The position numbers and the translations under genes were made by a program. A stretch of DNA of 64,000 nucleotides from Kribbella antibiotica (GTDB taxonomy: Bacteria > Actinomycetota > Actinomycetes > Propionibacteriales > Kribbellaceae), in assembly GCF_004349055.1 (NCBI RefSeq), contig NZ_SMKX01000001.1:1-64000 (forward strand), written 5' to 3'. Below the pieces are notes generated by a model. That model ran no database searches. It saw only the letters and a list, made by a program, of their open reading frames with translations, and was not told where the DNA came from. Position 1 is the stretch's first letter, and the number at the start of each line of letters is the position of its first letter. Below, one piece after another: positions 1 through 8,512 of this stretch.

Positions 1-2
1 GG

Positions 3-1802
3 TTAGGGGGCGATGGTGGGGAGGCGGAGGGTAAAGGTGGAGCCGGCGTCGAGGGTGCTGGTGACGGCGGTGGTGCCTTGGTGGGCTTCGATGAGGGAGC
101 GGACGATGGGGAGGCCTAGGCCGCTGCCGCCGGTGTGGCGGTTGCGGGACTGTTCGGCGCGCCAGAAGCGGTCGAAGACCTTGGGGAGGTCTTCGGGGGC
201 GATGCCGGCGCCGGTGTCGATGACGTCGATGACGACCTCGGGGCCTTCGCGGCGGGCTTTGAGGGTGACTGTGCCGCCGGCTGGGGTGAAGCGGAGGGCG
301 TTGGCGACCAGGTTGCCGATGGCTTGCCGGAGGCGGACTGGGTCGGCGTCCAGCTCGATGTCGCCGTCGGTTGCCGAGGACAACGTGATCTCGGCGTGTT
401 CGGCCTGGCTGAGGTAGGTGGCGACGACCTGGTCGAGGAGGAGACCGAGGTAGACGCGTTCGGGGTGGATGCGGAGGTTGCCGGCATCGGCGGTGGCGAG
501 ATCGCGGAGGTCGTCGATGATGTGCTGGAGTAGAGCGGCCTCTTCGCTCAGCGATGCGATGAACGCTTCGTCGGGTTGGGCGACACCGTCCTCGACGGCT
601 TCGAGCCAGCCGCGGATGTTGCTCAGCGGGGTGCGCAGCTCGTGCGCGATGTCGCTGACCATTGCCCTGCGCAACGATTCGGTTGTGGCCCGGCTGTCGG
701 CGAGCTCGTTGAAGGCAAGCGACAGCTGGCCGATCTCGTCCTGGCCGCGAACCTTGACCCGGATCTTCTCGTCGCCACCGCTCATCTGCCGGGACGCTTT
801 CGTCAGTGCGCGCAACGGTTGCACCAGCCGGATCCCGCCGAGCACTGTGATCAGCACGGTGATCCCGAGGATCGCTGCCGCGACTCCCGCGATCCGCTTC
901 TGATTTGCCGCCGACAGGTCGAAACCCGCCGACGCGCTACTCCCCGGTGCGCTCACAAACAGCAGTGCCAGAGGAGCGACGTACGGCGTGAGCATTGTTC
1001 GGCGTGCTGACAGTAGGCAGTTCTCGACGGCATCGGGCGTGGGGAGTGGTGGCACGACCTTCGGGGCACCGGCGGGTCGGACGGGCGACAGTTGCCCGCT
1101 CGGGATGGTCCAGGACAGGTCGGCCTGGAGTTTGATCAGGGCGACCGACCCGCGCGCGGTCAGGCAGGTGTTGACGTCCTTCTGCAGCCGCTCGTAGTAC
1201 TTGAGCTGCGGCGCCTCGATGACGTTCAGGTTCGACGCGAGGCACCGGTCCAGGAAGTACGGCGCTGCGCCCTCGATCCGCGGTCGGCCGGTCGGATCGA
1301 CGACGATCTTGCCCAGACCGGTGTCGTCCTGGATGCACTTGAGAACGCGCTTCGCCAGCATGTTGTACCGCGACTTCTGCTCCCGAGTCAGCGCAAAAGG
1401 ACCGACCACGTGCGGGTCGATCTGGTCGCCGCCCGCCTCCGCAGCGGTCAGCGCGGAGTCGACTTGGAGTGGATAGATGGCAGCGGATTGCTTCCGGCTC
1501 GGCGGCACTGGCTTGCCGGCGATCGGGGTGCGGTCGCGTTTGCTGAGACTGATCTGCCGATTGGTGCTCTTGCTGAGCTCGTCGAGCAGGGGGTCGACTC
1601 CGTCCCAGCTGCGGTGCGTGGCGGCGTACTCGAGCAGGGTGTTGTAGATCTTTGCGTCGTCGGCCAAGGCCTGGCCTTGCTGCTCCTGGATGGCGACCGT
1701 CGTGCTGCGGGCCGCCAGCCAGGCCGTCGCGGCGATCGAGCAGAGCGCGATCAGGACGGCACCTCCCAGCAGCCGGACCAGAAGGCTTCGTCGCGCAGCC
1801 AT
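3..1802 (-). CDS. Sensor histidine kinase of the MacB-type ABC operon
   Basis: Membrane histidine kinase of 599 aa. It has one N-terminal membrane segment (about 10-32), a large external sensor region, and a second membrane segment (about 304-328). HAMP, HisKA (phospho-acceptor His387 in SDIAHELRTPLSN) and HATPase_c follow, with the G boxes DTGAGIAPED and GGSGLGLPIV. The sensor region contains four cysteines (C156, C187, C213, C262) set in helices of the form xxCLxxxG, a pattern also seen in the lipoprotein at the head of this operon. The start lies one base after the stop of the response regulator, so the two are translationally coupled. It presumably phosphorylates that regulator. The stimulus is unknown; a cell-envelope or drug signal is likely from the efflux context. 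Confidence 0.93.
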   Translation of the reverse strand: MAARRSLLVRLLGGAVLIALCSIAATAWLAARSTTVAIQEQQGQALADDAKIYNTLLEYAATHRSWDGVDPLLDELSKSTNRQISLSKRDRTPIAGKPVPPSRKQSAAIYPLQVDSALTAAEAGGDQIDPHVVGPFALTREQKSRYNMLAKRVLKCIQDDTGLGKIVVDPTGRPRIEGAAPYFLDRCLASNLNVIEAPQLKYYERLQKDVNTCLTARGSVALIKLQADLSWTIPSGQLSPVRPAGAPKVVPPLPTPDAVENCLLSARRTMLTPYVAPLALLFVSAPGSSASAGFDLSAANQKRIAGVAAAILGITVLITVLGGIRLVQPLRALTKASRQMSGGDEKIRVKVRGQDEIGQLSLAFNELADSRATTESLRRAMVSDIAHELRTPLSNIRGWLEAVEDGVAQPDEAFIASLSEEAALLQHIIDDLRDLATADAGNLRIHPERVYLGLLLDQVVATYLSQAEHAEITLSSATDGDIELDADPVRLRQAIGNLVANALRFTPAGGTVTLKARREGPEVVIDVIDTGAGIAPEDLPKVFDRFWRAEQSRNRHTGGSGLGLPIVRSLIEAHQGTTAVTSTLDAGSTFTLRLPTIAP

Positions 1803-1803
1803 G

Positions 1804-2493
1804 TCAGCCGTCGGTCAGCTTGTAGCCGACCCCGTAGACGGTCAGCAGCCGGACCGGCCGGCGCGGGTCCGGCTCGATCTTCTTCCGCAGGTTCAGTACA
1901 TGGGTGTCGATCGTCCGCGTGGTGATGTACTGGTCGATCCCGTGCATGTTTTCCAACAACTGAGCCCGCGTGAAGACCCGATGCGGGCGCGCGGCCATGG
2001 TCGAGATCAGGCGGAACTCTCCCGGCGTACAGGAGATATGGGTGCCGTCGGCAAACAGTTCGTGGCGATCGAGATCAACCGCCACCTCACCGACCCGCAG
2101 AAGCGTGCTGGGCTCCGCGGTCACAGGCACCCTGGTACGGCGAAGGAGTGTGCGAACCCGGGCTGCCAGCTCCCGCGGGCTGAACGGTTTGGTCATGTAG
2201 TCGTCCGCGCCGAGGTCGAGCCCGAGCAGCATGTCGTCCTCCTCGGTACGCGCGGTCAGCATCAGCACCGGGATGTCGGACTCGCGCCGCAGGATCCGGC
2301 ACACGTCGAGCCCGTCGACCCCGGGCAGCATCACGTCGAGGATGAGCAGATCGGGCTGCCGCCGCCGCACCTCTTCCAGTGCGGACCGGCCGTCGTGCAC
2401 GACGATCACGGTGTGGTTCTCCCGCTCGAGATAACGCCGGACGAGCTCGGCCTGCTTCTCGTCGTCCTCGGCCAGCACGACCTGCGCACACAT
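1804..2493 (-). CDS. OmpR/PhoB-family response regulator
   Basis: A 229-aa response regulator. The receiver domain (1-115) has the acidic pair D10/D11, phospho-acceptor D53 in LLILDVMLPG and the conserved Lys in MTKPFSPREL. The C-terminal winged helix (about 135-229) ends with VYGVGYKLTDG. I chose ATG 2493 because it begins the receiver fold (MCAQVVLAEDD); the open frame upstream is not receiver-like. A TATAGT hexamer (minus strand, 2501-2506) lies only 7 nt from this ATG, so the gene may also have its own leaderless promoter. Two perfect 17-bp direct repeats sit at 2556-2589. It precedes the kinase gene by one base and follows the ABC permease by about 110 bp, and probably controls the transporter. 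Confidence 0.93.
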   Translation of the reverse strand: MCAQVVLAEDDEKQAELVRRYLERENHTVIVVHDGRSALEEVRRRQPDLLILDVMLPGVDGLDVCRILRRESDIPVLMLTARTEEDDMLLGLDLGADDYMTKPFSPRELAARVRTLLRRTRVPVTAEPSTLLRVGEVAVDLDRHELFADGTHISCTPGEFRLISTMAARPHRVFTRAQLLENMHGIDQYITTRTIDTHVLNLRKKIEPDPRRPVRLLTVYGVGYKLTDG

Positions 2494-2500
2494 GACTTCG

Positions 2501-2589
2501 ACTATAGGACGCCCTGCGCCGAAGATGGGTGATGTCGAGCGCACCAGGACACCTTCCTGACAATTGGCCGAGCCTGACAATTGGCCGAG
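2501..2589 (-). promoter_or_regulatory. Putative promoter and 17-bp tandem repeats upstream of the response regulator
   Basis: On the minus strand a TATAGT -10-like hexamer (2501-2506) lies 7 nt before the regulator's ATG. Further upstream the 17-mer CCTGACAATTGGCCGAG (plus strand) occurs twice head to tail (2556-2572 and 2573-2589), followed by a partial third unit. Direct repeats are typical binding sites of OmpR-family regulators. A related 11-mer, CCAATGTCAGG, lies at 6240-6250 next to the start of the operon's lipoprotein gene. Autoregulation is inferred. Confidence 0.5.
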
Positions 2590-2603
2590 TCTGATCATGG
2601 CGG

Positions 2604-3824
2604 TTAGTCGGAGGCCAGGGCTTCCGTTGGGGTGAGCAACGATGCGCGGACCGCGGGATAGACCCCGGCCAGTACGCCGACCGAGATCGACGCGGCGAGC
2701 CCGGTGAGCAGCGCAGAGGCCGGAATGACCACCGGCCAGTCCTGCGAATCGGCGTACCCGATCACGCCGACCACCCCGAGCGCCGTGCCCATCAGGCCAC
2801 CGATCGCGCACAATACGACGGACTCGGTCAGGAACTGGCCGCGGATCTGTCTTCGGTTGGCGCCGAGCGCGCGCCGCAGACCGATCTCGCGGCGGCGTTC
2901 CAGGACTGAAATCACCATCGTGTTTGCGACCCCGATTCCGCCGACCAGCAGCGCGACCCCAGCCAGGCCGAGGAACAGTGTCGAGAAGGCGTTCTGGGTG
3001 ATGCGCTTCGCCGCGAGCACCTCCGACGGCCGGCTGATCTGAACCAGACCAGGCTGTTCCGGACTCAGCGTCCGGCCCAGTACGGCGCGGACGTCCTCGA
3101 CCGCGGTGTCGGTGGATCGGACGTAGACCACGGATGGCCGCCCGTCGAAACCGAGGTTGGTCTTGGCCGCATCCCAGCCGATCAGCACGGACTGCTCGAC
3201 ATCCGGCGCGAGCGGCGAGTTGGCGAGCACACCGATCACCGTGAACCACGTGTCGTTGAGCAGGATCCGGGGGAGTGGTTGCCCCGCGGGAAGACTCGTG
3301 ATCCCCAACCAGGTCGCGGCTTTCGCGCCGAGCACGACCGTGGGGAACTTGTCGGTCGCCGGGGACAGAAACTTCCCGGAGTGCATCGTCGTGCTGAGCA
3401 GATTGAGTAAGTTTGGTGTCCCAGCCAGCACGGTGATCCCGCTGCTGTTGCTGGTGGCATCGATCTTGTCCGAGCGCCGCACACTCGCGTGGACGTTGGC
3501 CACGCCACTCACGTCCTGCACTGGCCCGATTCGCTCAGCCATGCCCACCGCCTCGACCGGCAGCCCAGGTGGCTTACCAGACTTGTCCGTTTCATCCGGT
3601 ACGGCGGCCGCCCGGAGTAGGTCCGGTCCGAGCGTCGACAACTCGTCGAGCACTGCCTGCTGGCTGGAGGCCGGAATCCCGGTCACGACGATCATCGTGG
3701 CGATCCCGATGGAGATCCCGAGGGCGGACAGGGCGGCCCGCAGCGGTCGAGTGCGGACGCGGGTGAGCCCTAAGAGCAGCAGATCGGAGAGCGCCAGCCG
3801 GACCGGTTGGGTCAACTTGGTCAT
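2604..3824 (-). CDS. ABC transporter permease (MacB/FtsX type)
   Basis: A 406-aa permease with the MacB-like plan. It has one N-terminal membrane helix (about 28-50, in [17 protein letters not shown]), an extracytoplasmic MacB_PCD-like domain (about 55-270), then three C-terminal FtsX membrane helices (about 280-400). The sequence [19 protein letters not shown] before the second FtsX helix is characteristic. ATG 3824 overlaps the stop of the ATPase gene (ATGA). With the ATPase and adaptor it should form a MacAB-like exporter or envelope-stress mechanotransmission complex; Gram-positive members of this family often export peptides or antibiotics. The substrate cannot be read from the sequence. 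Confidence 0.92.
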   Translation of the reverse strand: MTKLTQPVRLALSDLLLLGLTRVRTRPLRAALSALGISIGIATMIVVTGIPASSQQAVLDELSTLGPDLLRAAAVPDETDKSGKPPGLPVEAVGMAERIGPVQDVSGVANVHASVRRSDKIDATSNSSGITVLAGTPNLLNLLSTTMHSGKFLSPATDKFPTVVLGAKAATWLGITSLPAGQPLPRILLNDTWFTVIGVLANSPLAPDVEQSVLIGWDAAKTNLGFDGRPSVVYVRSTDTAVEDVRAVLGRTLSPEQPGLVQISRPSEVLAAKRITQNAFSTLFLGLAGVALLVGGIGVANTMVISVLERRREIGLRRALGANRRQIRGQFLTESVVLCAIGGLMGTALGVVGVIGYADSQDWPVVIPASALLTGLAASISVGVLAGVYPAVRASLLTPTEALASD

Positions 3825-4486
3825 GCTTTCACCAGCTGTCCGTCGCGCATCTCCAGTTGGCGGGGGAGCTGGGCGGCGATATCGCGGTCGTGAGTGATGA
3901 CGGCGATCGTCGTACCGGCGGCGTGGAGTTGGGTCAGCAGGTCGAGGACGGCGAGACCGTTGGCGGTGTCGAGGGCGCCGGTTGGCTCATCGGCCAGGAC
4001 TACTGACGGGCTGTTGACCAGAGCCCGCGCGATGGCGACTCGTTGGCGCTCACCACCAGAGAGCTGGTGCGGATGGTGGTTCGCTCGGTGTGACAGGCCA
4101 ACCTTGGCGAGTGCTTCCAACGCAAGCGGCTTCCGGGCGCGTCTCGGCGTCCCGGCATACAGGAGCCCGGTCGCCACGTTTTCGGTGGCGGTGTGGCCGT
4201 CGGACAGGTGGAACTGCTGGAAGACGAAGCCGATCGAGCGGCCGCGCAATGCGGACAGCTCGCGATCGGACAGGCTCACGACGTCATGGCCGCTGATGGC
4301 GACGGTGCCTGAGGTAGGCCGGTCGAGAGTGCCCATCAGGTTGAGCAGGGTGGATTTGCCGGAGCCGGACGGGCCGACGATGGCGACCAGCTCGCCTTGC
4401 TCGATCTGGAGGGAGACGTCGTCCAGCGCCCGGACGCCACCGGGATACTCCTTCACTGCGTTGGTGAGCTCGACGACGGCGGTCAC
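3821..4486 (-). CDS. ABC transporter ATP-binding protein (MacB/LolD type)
   Basis: A 221-aa cytoplasmic ATPase. It has Walker [10 protein letters not shown], signature [15 protein letters not shown], Walker [13 protein letters not shown] and the switch His in VITHDRD. The start is GTG 4486, which overlaps the adaptor stop as GTGA, and the stop overlaps the permease ATG. This end-to-end coupling makes the adaptor, ATPase and permease one translational unit. The insert around [18 protein letters not shown] is typical of the MacB/LolD/BceA clade of exporters. Confidence 0.95.
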   Translation of the reverse strand: MTAVVELTNAVKEYPGGVRALDDVSLQIEQGELVAIVGPSGSGKSTLLNLMGTLDRPTSGTVAISGHDVVSLSDRELSALRGRSIGFVFQQFHLSDGHTATENVATGLLYAGTPRRARKPLALEALAKVGLSHRANHHPHQLSGGERQRVAIARALVNSPSVVLADEPTGALDTANGLAVLDLLTQLHAAGTTIAVITHDRDIAAQLPRQLEMRDGQLVKA

Positions 4487-5619
4487 GACGTGGTCACCAC
4501 CTTCTGGCCTTCTGCCAGGCCGTTCCCGGTGATCTCGACGTTGCCGTCGGCAAACATTCCGGTCTGCACGCCGACCAGCGAGGTCGTCGTACCGTTCACC
4601 ACCTGGACCGCGTACCCGCCTTCGCGCAGCGCGAGCAGCGCCGCAACCGGCACGACGAGGACGTCCTTCCGCGCGGGACCGGGAACGGTGACCTGCACCG
4701 GGCCGGTGTCGACACCCTTGCTCGCAGCCTGTTGATCGAGGGAGATCGTCGCGATCAACTGCGGCTTCTTGTTCCCGTCCGCCGGGCTGTCGCCGTCGGG
4801 TGGCGGGGTGGCGTCGGTGCTGACACTGCGGATCGTGCCGGTGCTGTTCTTGCCGTTCGGCAGGGCCAGCTTGACCTTCACGCCAGCCTTGATCCCGGCA
4901 GCATCGTCGGCGTCGAAGGGCAGTGTGACGATCTGGTCGGTCGCCGTGACGCCCAGGAGATCGGCCGCGGCCGGGTCGCCGAGGACAGCCTTGATCGAGT
5001 CGACCCGTACGGCGCTCGGCAGCACGACGACCGTGGTCGGGTCGATGACCCCGGTCGCTTCCTGGTCCAGCGACTTCTGCCACTCCTTGATCGCCTTGGT
5101 GGTTGCGGTGGTGAGCTTGTCGCTGGTGGTCTTCGGCAAGAATCCGAGGGCGGTCAGGTTCTCTTTGACCACTCGGATATCAGGTCCTTCGAGGGGTTTC
5201 CCGTTCGCCGGCGGGTTGCTCGGCGGCGGGCTCGCAGGCGGGTTTGCGGGTGGTGGCGTTGCCGCCTTGCCGATGGCGCGAAACAGCGGGGTCGAGCCGT
5301 AGAACAGGGTGACCGGCTTGTTGTCCACCCGGAACAACACGTCCCCGCGGTCCATCGCTGTGTTTGCCTTAGGTAACCAGGTGATCGTGCCGGTGGCATG
5401 ACTTTTGATGGTCGAACTGCCGCCGTACCCGAGCTGGCCGGTCACCTCCCGGGCCTGGGACAGATCAGTCCGAGTGATCTCGACTGTCTGCGCCGGATCG
5501 GGTCCGTTCGCGGCAACCGCCTTCTCCGGCCGGTCGAAGTACCGGAAGCCTGCCAGACCGCCGCCGGCCACCACGGCCAAGGCCACGACAGCCGTGATTG
5601 CACGTCGCCGAGAGCTCAC
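4483..5619 (-). CDS. Membrane-fusion-like adaptor with peptidoglycan-binding domain
   Basis: A 378-aa protein anchored by one N-terminal membrane helix (about 7-25). It then has a lipoyl/barrel-like region ([20 protein letters not shown]), a proline-rich stretch ([16 protein letters not shown]) and a PG_binding_1-type helical domain ([16 protein letters not shown] to VIDPTTV). C-terminal beta-barrel domains resemble HlyD/MacA adaptors. Actinobacterial MacB systems commonly carry such PG-binding adaptors, which probably tether the exporter to the wall. GTG 5619 is chosen because it overlaps the upstream stop as GTGA and gives a clean positively charged N terminus (SSRRRA). Confidence 0.9.
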   Translation of the reverse strand: MSSRRRAITAVVALAVVAGGGLAGFRYFDRPEKAVAANGPDPAQTVEITRTDLSQAREVTGQLGYGGSSTIKSHATGTITWLPKANTAMDRGDVLFRVDNKPVTLFYGSTPLFRAIGKAATPPPANPPASPPPSNPPANGKPLEGPDIRVVKENLTALGFLPKTTSDKLTTATTKAIKEWQKSLDQEATGVIDPTTVVVLPSAVRVDSIKAVLGDPAAADLLGVTATDQIVTLPFDADDAAGIKAGVKVKLALPNGKNSTGTIRSVSTDATPPPDGDSPADGNKKPQLIATISLDQQAASKGVDTGPVQVTVPGPARKDVLVVPVAALLALREGGYAVQVVNGTTTSLVGVQTGMFADGNVEITGNGLAEGQKVVTTS

Positions 5620-6230
5620 TTGCCGGCCACCTCGCGCTGGCACTCCGGCATCAGGTCCATCCCCTTCGTGATGGACGCCATGTCGTTGTTCTTGCCGCCG
5701 AGCGCCGGGCCGACGACGCCGGACGACCTGTCGGTCGACAGCTCGACGTACTTGACGCCCTTGTTCTTGAGGCACTGCACGACCTTGCGGCCGAAGTCGA
5801 GCGCATCCGGGTTCTTCGCGTCGATCTCCCAGGCCGGCAGCGGCAGCTTCGGTTCGCAGACCTTGCCGGCGGTCTTCGCCTTCGTCGGGTCGGTCGTCGG
5901 TCCGGAACCCAGCACGCCCGCCTCCTTGCGCTCCGCGAGGGCGTCGATCCCGTTGTCCTTCAGGCATTGCAGGTACGGCTGGATCAGCCGCCTGCGGTCC
6001 GCATCGGTCATGTCGATGCGCTCCCGGGGCCGACCGGCGTCCGGGTCCTTCGGGGTCGCCTTGGTGGTACTGGTCTTGCCCGGCGTCGGGGAGTCCAGCG
6101 TGGCGATGTCCGGCGCCTTGCCGCCGTGCGCCTGAGTGTCCGCCGGTGAAGCCGAACAGCCCCCGGCCAATACCGCCACGAGCGCGATCGGTGCCCACTG
6201 CAACAGTCTTCTGGTCGTCATATCTGCCAC
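5616..6230 (-). CDS. Cys-rich lipoprotein heading the ABC exporter operon
   Basis: A 204-aa predicted lipoprotein. Its signal peptide has a lipobox LAGG-C25, and the mature part has four further cysteines in helices of the form LQCLKDNGID and VVQCLKNKGV. This is the small CMREHG-like lipoprotein family often found next to peptidoglycan-binding adaptors and MacB-type transporters in actinobacteria. The function is unknown; a ligand- or stress-sensing extracytoplasmic partner of the exporter or of the kinase is plausible. It is the first gene of the six-gene minus-strand unit. ATG 6221 (MTTRR) is an equally possible start. The four external cysteines of the kinase sit in similar motifs. Confidence 0.8.
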   Translation of the reverse strand: MADMTTRRLLQWAPIALVAVLAGGCSASPADTQAHGGKAPDIATLDSPTPGKTSTTKATPKDPDAGRPRERIDMTDADRRRLIQPYLQCLKDNGIDALAERKEAGVLGSGPTTDPTKAKTAGKVCEPKLPLPAWEIDAKNPDALDFGRKVVQCLKNKGVKYVELSTDRSSGVVGPALGGKNNDMASITKGMDLMPECQREVAGK

Positions 6231-6284
6231 GATGCCGACCCAATGTCAGGGACTTGTCCGCGCGTGGTGCCGATCCCGTCCGGG

Positions 6285-7190
6285 CTACTTCGCTTCCACG
6301 CTCGCGAGCTTGACCAGCTCGTCCGCTGCGGTCTGGAAGGCGGTCTCGTCGACGTGGAACTGGGTCTGGAGGTAGGCCGCGGTGAGCTGCGCGATCGTGG
6401 CGACTCGCTGCGGATCCTCATCGGTGGTCTCAGCGGCGTCGTACCCCTGGATGCCACCGAGGAGGTGCTCGGCGCCGAAGACCGTCAGCAGGCTCTTGGG
6501 TGCCGGGGCGAGGTGGTAAGGGTCGGCGTGCCACTCCGGGCCGAGGTCGGTGAAGTGCTGGGAGTCGTCCTTGTCGCCGATGACGACCAGTGCTGGGGTG
6601 GTCATCGTGCTGAAGTCGATCGTGCGCGCGAAATCGATGGCGTCGGCCATTGGGCCGTTCAGTACGTCGCCTCGGCCGGGTGCGGCGAGGACGATGCCCT
6701 GCTTGATGCGCGGCTCGCGCAGATCCGCGATCTCGCCGGTCTCCGGGTCGACGATCTGCGCGCCGAGCAGCTGGGTAGTCGTGAATCCACCGAGCGAATG
6801 GCCGGCGACGGCAACGTGCTCACGGTTGACCCGACCGGCAAGCCCCGGCACGGCGTTCTCGATCGCGTCGAACTGGTCGAGGATCTGTGACATGTCCTCG
6901 GCGCGCGACCGCCAGAAGTACGGCGCTCCAGGCGCATCGGCGACCAGGCTGGTCAGCGTGCGCGAACTGAGGTGCGTCGGCTGGACGACGACGAAGCCGC
7001 GCGCCGCCCAGTCGTTGGCCAGCGGGGCATAGCCGTTCAGCGAGGAGAGGTTGTTCGCGAAACCGTGGCCGTGCGACAGCAGGATGATCGGCAGATCGGT
7101 ACCGGTGGTCGGCGCGGAGACGCGAACCTGCAGGTCGACAGGGCGTCCGGGGACGGTGAGGATCACTGGGCTATAGGAGATGACGGGCAT
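6285..7190 (-). CDS. Alpha/beta hydrolase (chlorophyllase/PAF-acetylhydrolase-like)
   Basis: A 301-aa cytoplasmic alpha/beta hydrolase. The oxyanion region is ILLSHGHGFANN, the nucleophile elbow is GHSLGG with Ser132, and there is a late His in FGAEHLLGG with an acidic partner probably in VVIGDKDDS. The architecture fits chlorophyllase-like or PET-hydrolase-like esterases; the substrate is unknown. ATG 7190 is supported by the purine-rich ribosome site GGGAAG. It is divergent from a TetR gene, and the 123-bp gap between them holds three phased operator-like repeats, so the TetR protein is its likely repressor. Confidence 0.85.
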   Translation of the reverse strand: MPVISYSPVILTVPGRPVDLQVRVSAPTTGTDLPIILLSHGHGFANNLSSLNGYAPLANDWAARGFVVVQPTHLSSRTLTSLVADAPGAPYFWRSRAEDMSQILDQFDAIENAVPGLAGRVNREHVAVAGHSLGGFTTTQLLGAQIVDPETGEIADLREPRIKQGIVLAAPGRGDVLNGPMADAIDFARTIDFSTMTTPALVVIGDKDDSQHFTDLGPEWHADPYHLAPAPKSLLTVFGAEHLLGGIQGYDAAETTDEDPQRVATIAQLTAAYLQTQFHVDETAFQTAADELVKLASVEAK

Positions 7191-7223
7191 GATTCTTCCC
7201 TTCGGTGCATTACAGTGAGAAGC

Positions 7224-7284
7224 GGGACGTTGTTCCACTTACGATACGGAACGTTGTGCCGGTTATCAAGTGGGACAGTGTGCC
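7224..7284. promoter_or_regulatory. Three 24-bp-phased imperfect palindromes (TetR operator cluster)
   Basis: The 13-mers GGGACGTTGTTCC (7224-7236), GGAACGTTGTGCC (7248-7260) and GGGACAGTGTGCC (7272-7284) repeat with an exact 24-bp period. Each approximates the palindrome GGRAC-N3-GTKCC. They fill the divergent promoter between the hydrolase and the TetR gene, so cooperative TetR binding is the simplest reading. Binding is inferred. Confidence 0.65.
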
Positions 7285-7313
7285 GTTTATTCGATGGAAG
7301 GGAGTTGGGCTCG

Positions 7314-7877
7314 GTGGAGGCTGTTCGGGGCAAGCGGTCCGATGCGATGCGGAACGAGCAGAAGCTGCTGGCCGCCGCGGCCGAGATGTTCCTGGAGGCG
7401 GGTGTCGATGCGCCGATCCGGGAGATCGCGGCGCGGGCAGGTGTCGGTACCGGCACGATCTATCGCAACTTCCCGACCCGGGCCGACCTGGTGATCGCCG
7501 TCTACAAGGTGCAGGTCGAGGCCTGCGCGGAGGCCGGTCCCAGTCTGCTCGCCGCCCGGGAGTCGGCATTTGAGGCTCTGGAGGAGTGGGTGGACCTCTT
7601 CGTCGACTTTCTGGTCACCAAGCACGGCCTGGCCCACGCAATGCAGTCCGACATGAGCGGTTTCGAAGCCCTGCATGCGTACTTCCTCGAACGCCTCGTC
7701 CCGGTCTGTGGCGACCTACTGACCGCCGCCACGAAGGCCGATGAGGTGGTGTCCGACATCAAGCCCCTCGAGCTGATGCGCGGCATTGGCAACCTCTGCA
7801 TCACCCGCGAAGGTGACCCCACCTACAACCCCCGCCACCTGGTCGACCTTCTGCTTCGGGGGCTCCAAGCTCACTGA
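7314..7877 (+). CDS. TetR-family transcriptional regulator
   Basis: A 187-aa TetR protein. The N-terminal helix-turn-helix (about 10-60) contains IREIAARAGVGTGTIYRNFPTRADLV, followed by an all-helical ligand-binding and dimerisation domain. GTG 7314 is placed by the GGAAGGGAG ribosome site at 7296-7304; an in-frame TTG at 7305 sits too close to that site. The gene is divergent from the hydrolase over a triple operator and probably represses both itself and the hydrolase. Its 3' end overlaps by 7 bp the 3' end of the next, convergent TetR gene. Confidence 0.92.
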   Translation: MEAVRGKRSDAMRNEQKLLAAAAEMFLEAGVDAPIREIAARAGVGTGTIYRNFPTRADLVIAVYKVQVEACAEAGPSLLAARESAFEALEEWVDLFVDFLVTKHGLAHAMQSDMSGFEALHAYFLERLVPVCGDLLTAATKADEVVSDIKPLELMRGIGNLCITREGDPTYNPRHLVDLLLRGLQAH

Positions 7878-8428
7878 GGTGGGCGGAGGAGGTGCTCGCC
7901 GGCCAGGTGGACGGCCTCGGTCCGGGTGCGCCCGGGGTGGTCGAAGGCGATGAAGTGGCGACCGATGGCGAGGGTGAAGGCGAGGATGCTGCGGGCCTCG
8001 ATCTCGTCCGGGTCGGTGAGGAATGCGCCGAACATCGTGCGCAGGAAGTCCATCCGCTCGGTGTCGATCCGGCGGAGCCGTTCGGCGACTGCCGGGTCGT
8101 GCCGGGCCCAGGCGCGGACGGCGAGATCGATCTGGTGGACGTCCTCGGAGAAGGTGAGTTGGCCGGCGCGCCGGATCCGCATGGCCGCGTCGCCGCCCTC
8201 GGCCTCGACGTTCAGGAGGACCTCCCGGGTGCAGCGGCGCTCCCACTCGTCGAGCATCTCGGAGAGCAGCGCGGCCCGGCCGTCGAAGAACCCGTAGAAG
8301 CCGCCCTTGGTGACGCCGAGCTCCGCGGCCAGCGCCTCGATCCGGACGGCGTCCGGCCCGCCCCGGGCCAGCGCGGTCAGGCCGGCTTCGATCCAGCGGG
8401 TTCGCGGGGTCCGGGCGACGGCGGGAAT
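7871..8428 (-). CDS. TetR-family regulator with probable ATT start codon
   Basis: A 185-aa TetR protein. Its DNA-binding domain (about 5-52) includes RIEALAAELGVTKGGFYGFFDGRAALL; the rest is an effector domain ending HLAGEHLLRPPQ. No ATG, GTG or TTG lies at the expected N terminus. A strong GGAGGAGGAACC ribosome site is followed directly by ATT (8426-8428), and that context matches the ATG start of the DUF4397 gene at 60842. A TTG farther upstream would put the operator inside the coding region. Divergent from the DUF2867 gene with two palindromic operators between them, so autorepression and control of that gene are likely. Confidence 0.85.
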   Translation of the reverse strand: MPAVARTPRTRWIEAGLTALARGGPDAVRIEALAAELGVTKGGFYGFFDGRAALLSEMLDEWERRCTREVLLNVEAEGGDAAMRIRRAGQLTFSEDVHQIDLAVRAWARHDPAVAERLRRIDTERMDFLRTMFGAFLTDPDEIEARSILAFTLAIGRHFIAFDHPGRTRTEAVHLAGEHLLRPPQ

Positions 8429-8457
8429 GGTTCCTCCTCCATTGATGGCGGCGGATT

Positions 8458-8496
8458 TGTACGTTACCGTACAGATCAAATATACGGCGCCGTATA
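8458..8496. promoter_or_regulatory. Pair of related palindromic TetR operators
   Basis: TGTACGTTACCGTACA (8458-8473, six-base arms) and the perfect 16-bp palindrome TATACGGCGCCGTATA (8481-8496) fit one consensus, TRTACGGYNNCGTAYA (read on the minus strand for the first). Their centres are 23 bp apart. They occupy the divergent promoter between the ATT-start TetR gene and the DUF2867 gene. Confidence 0.7.
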
Positions 8497-8512
8497 AACG
8501 AGAGGTGGGACC

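Noticed and set aside
2556-2589. Tandem repeats as a CRISPR remnant
   Set aside because: Two units directly abutting without spacers, and no cas genes.
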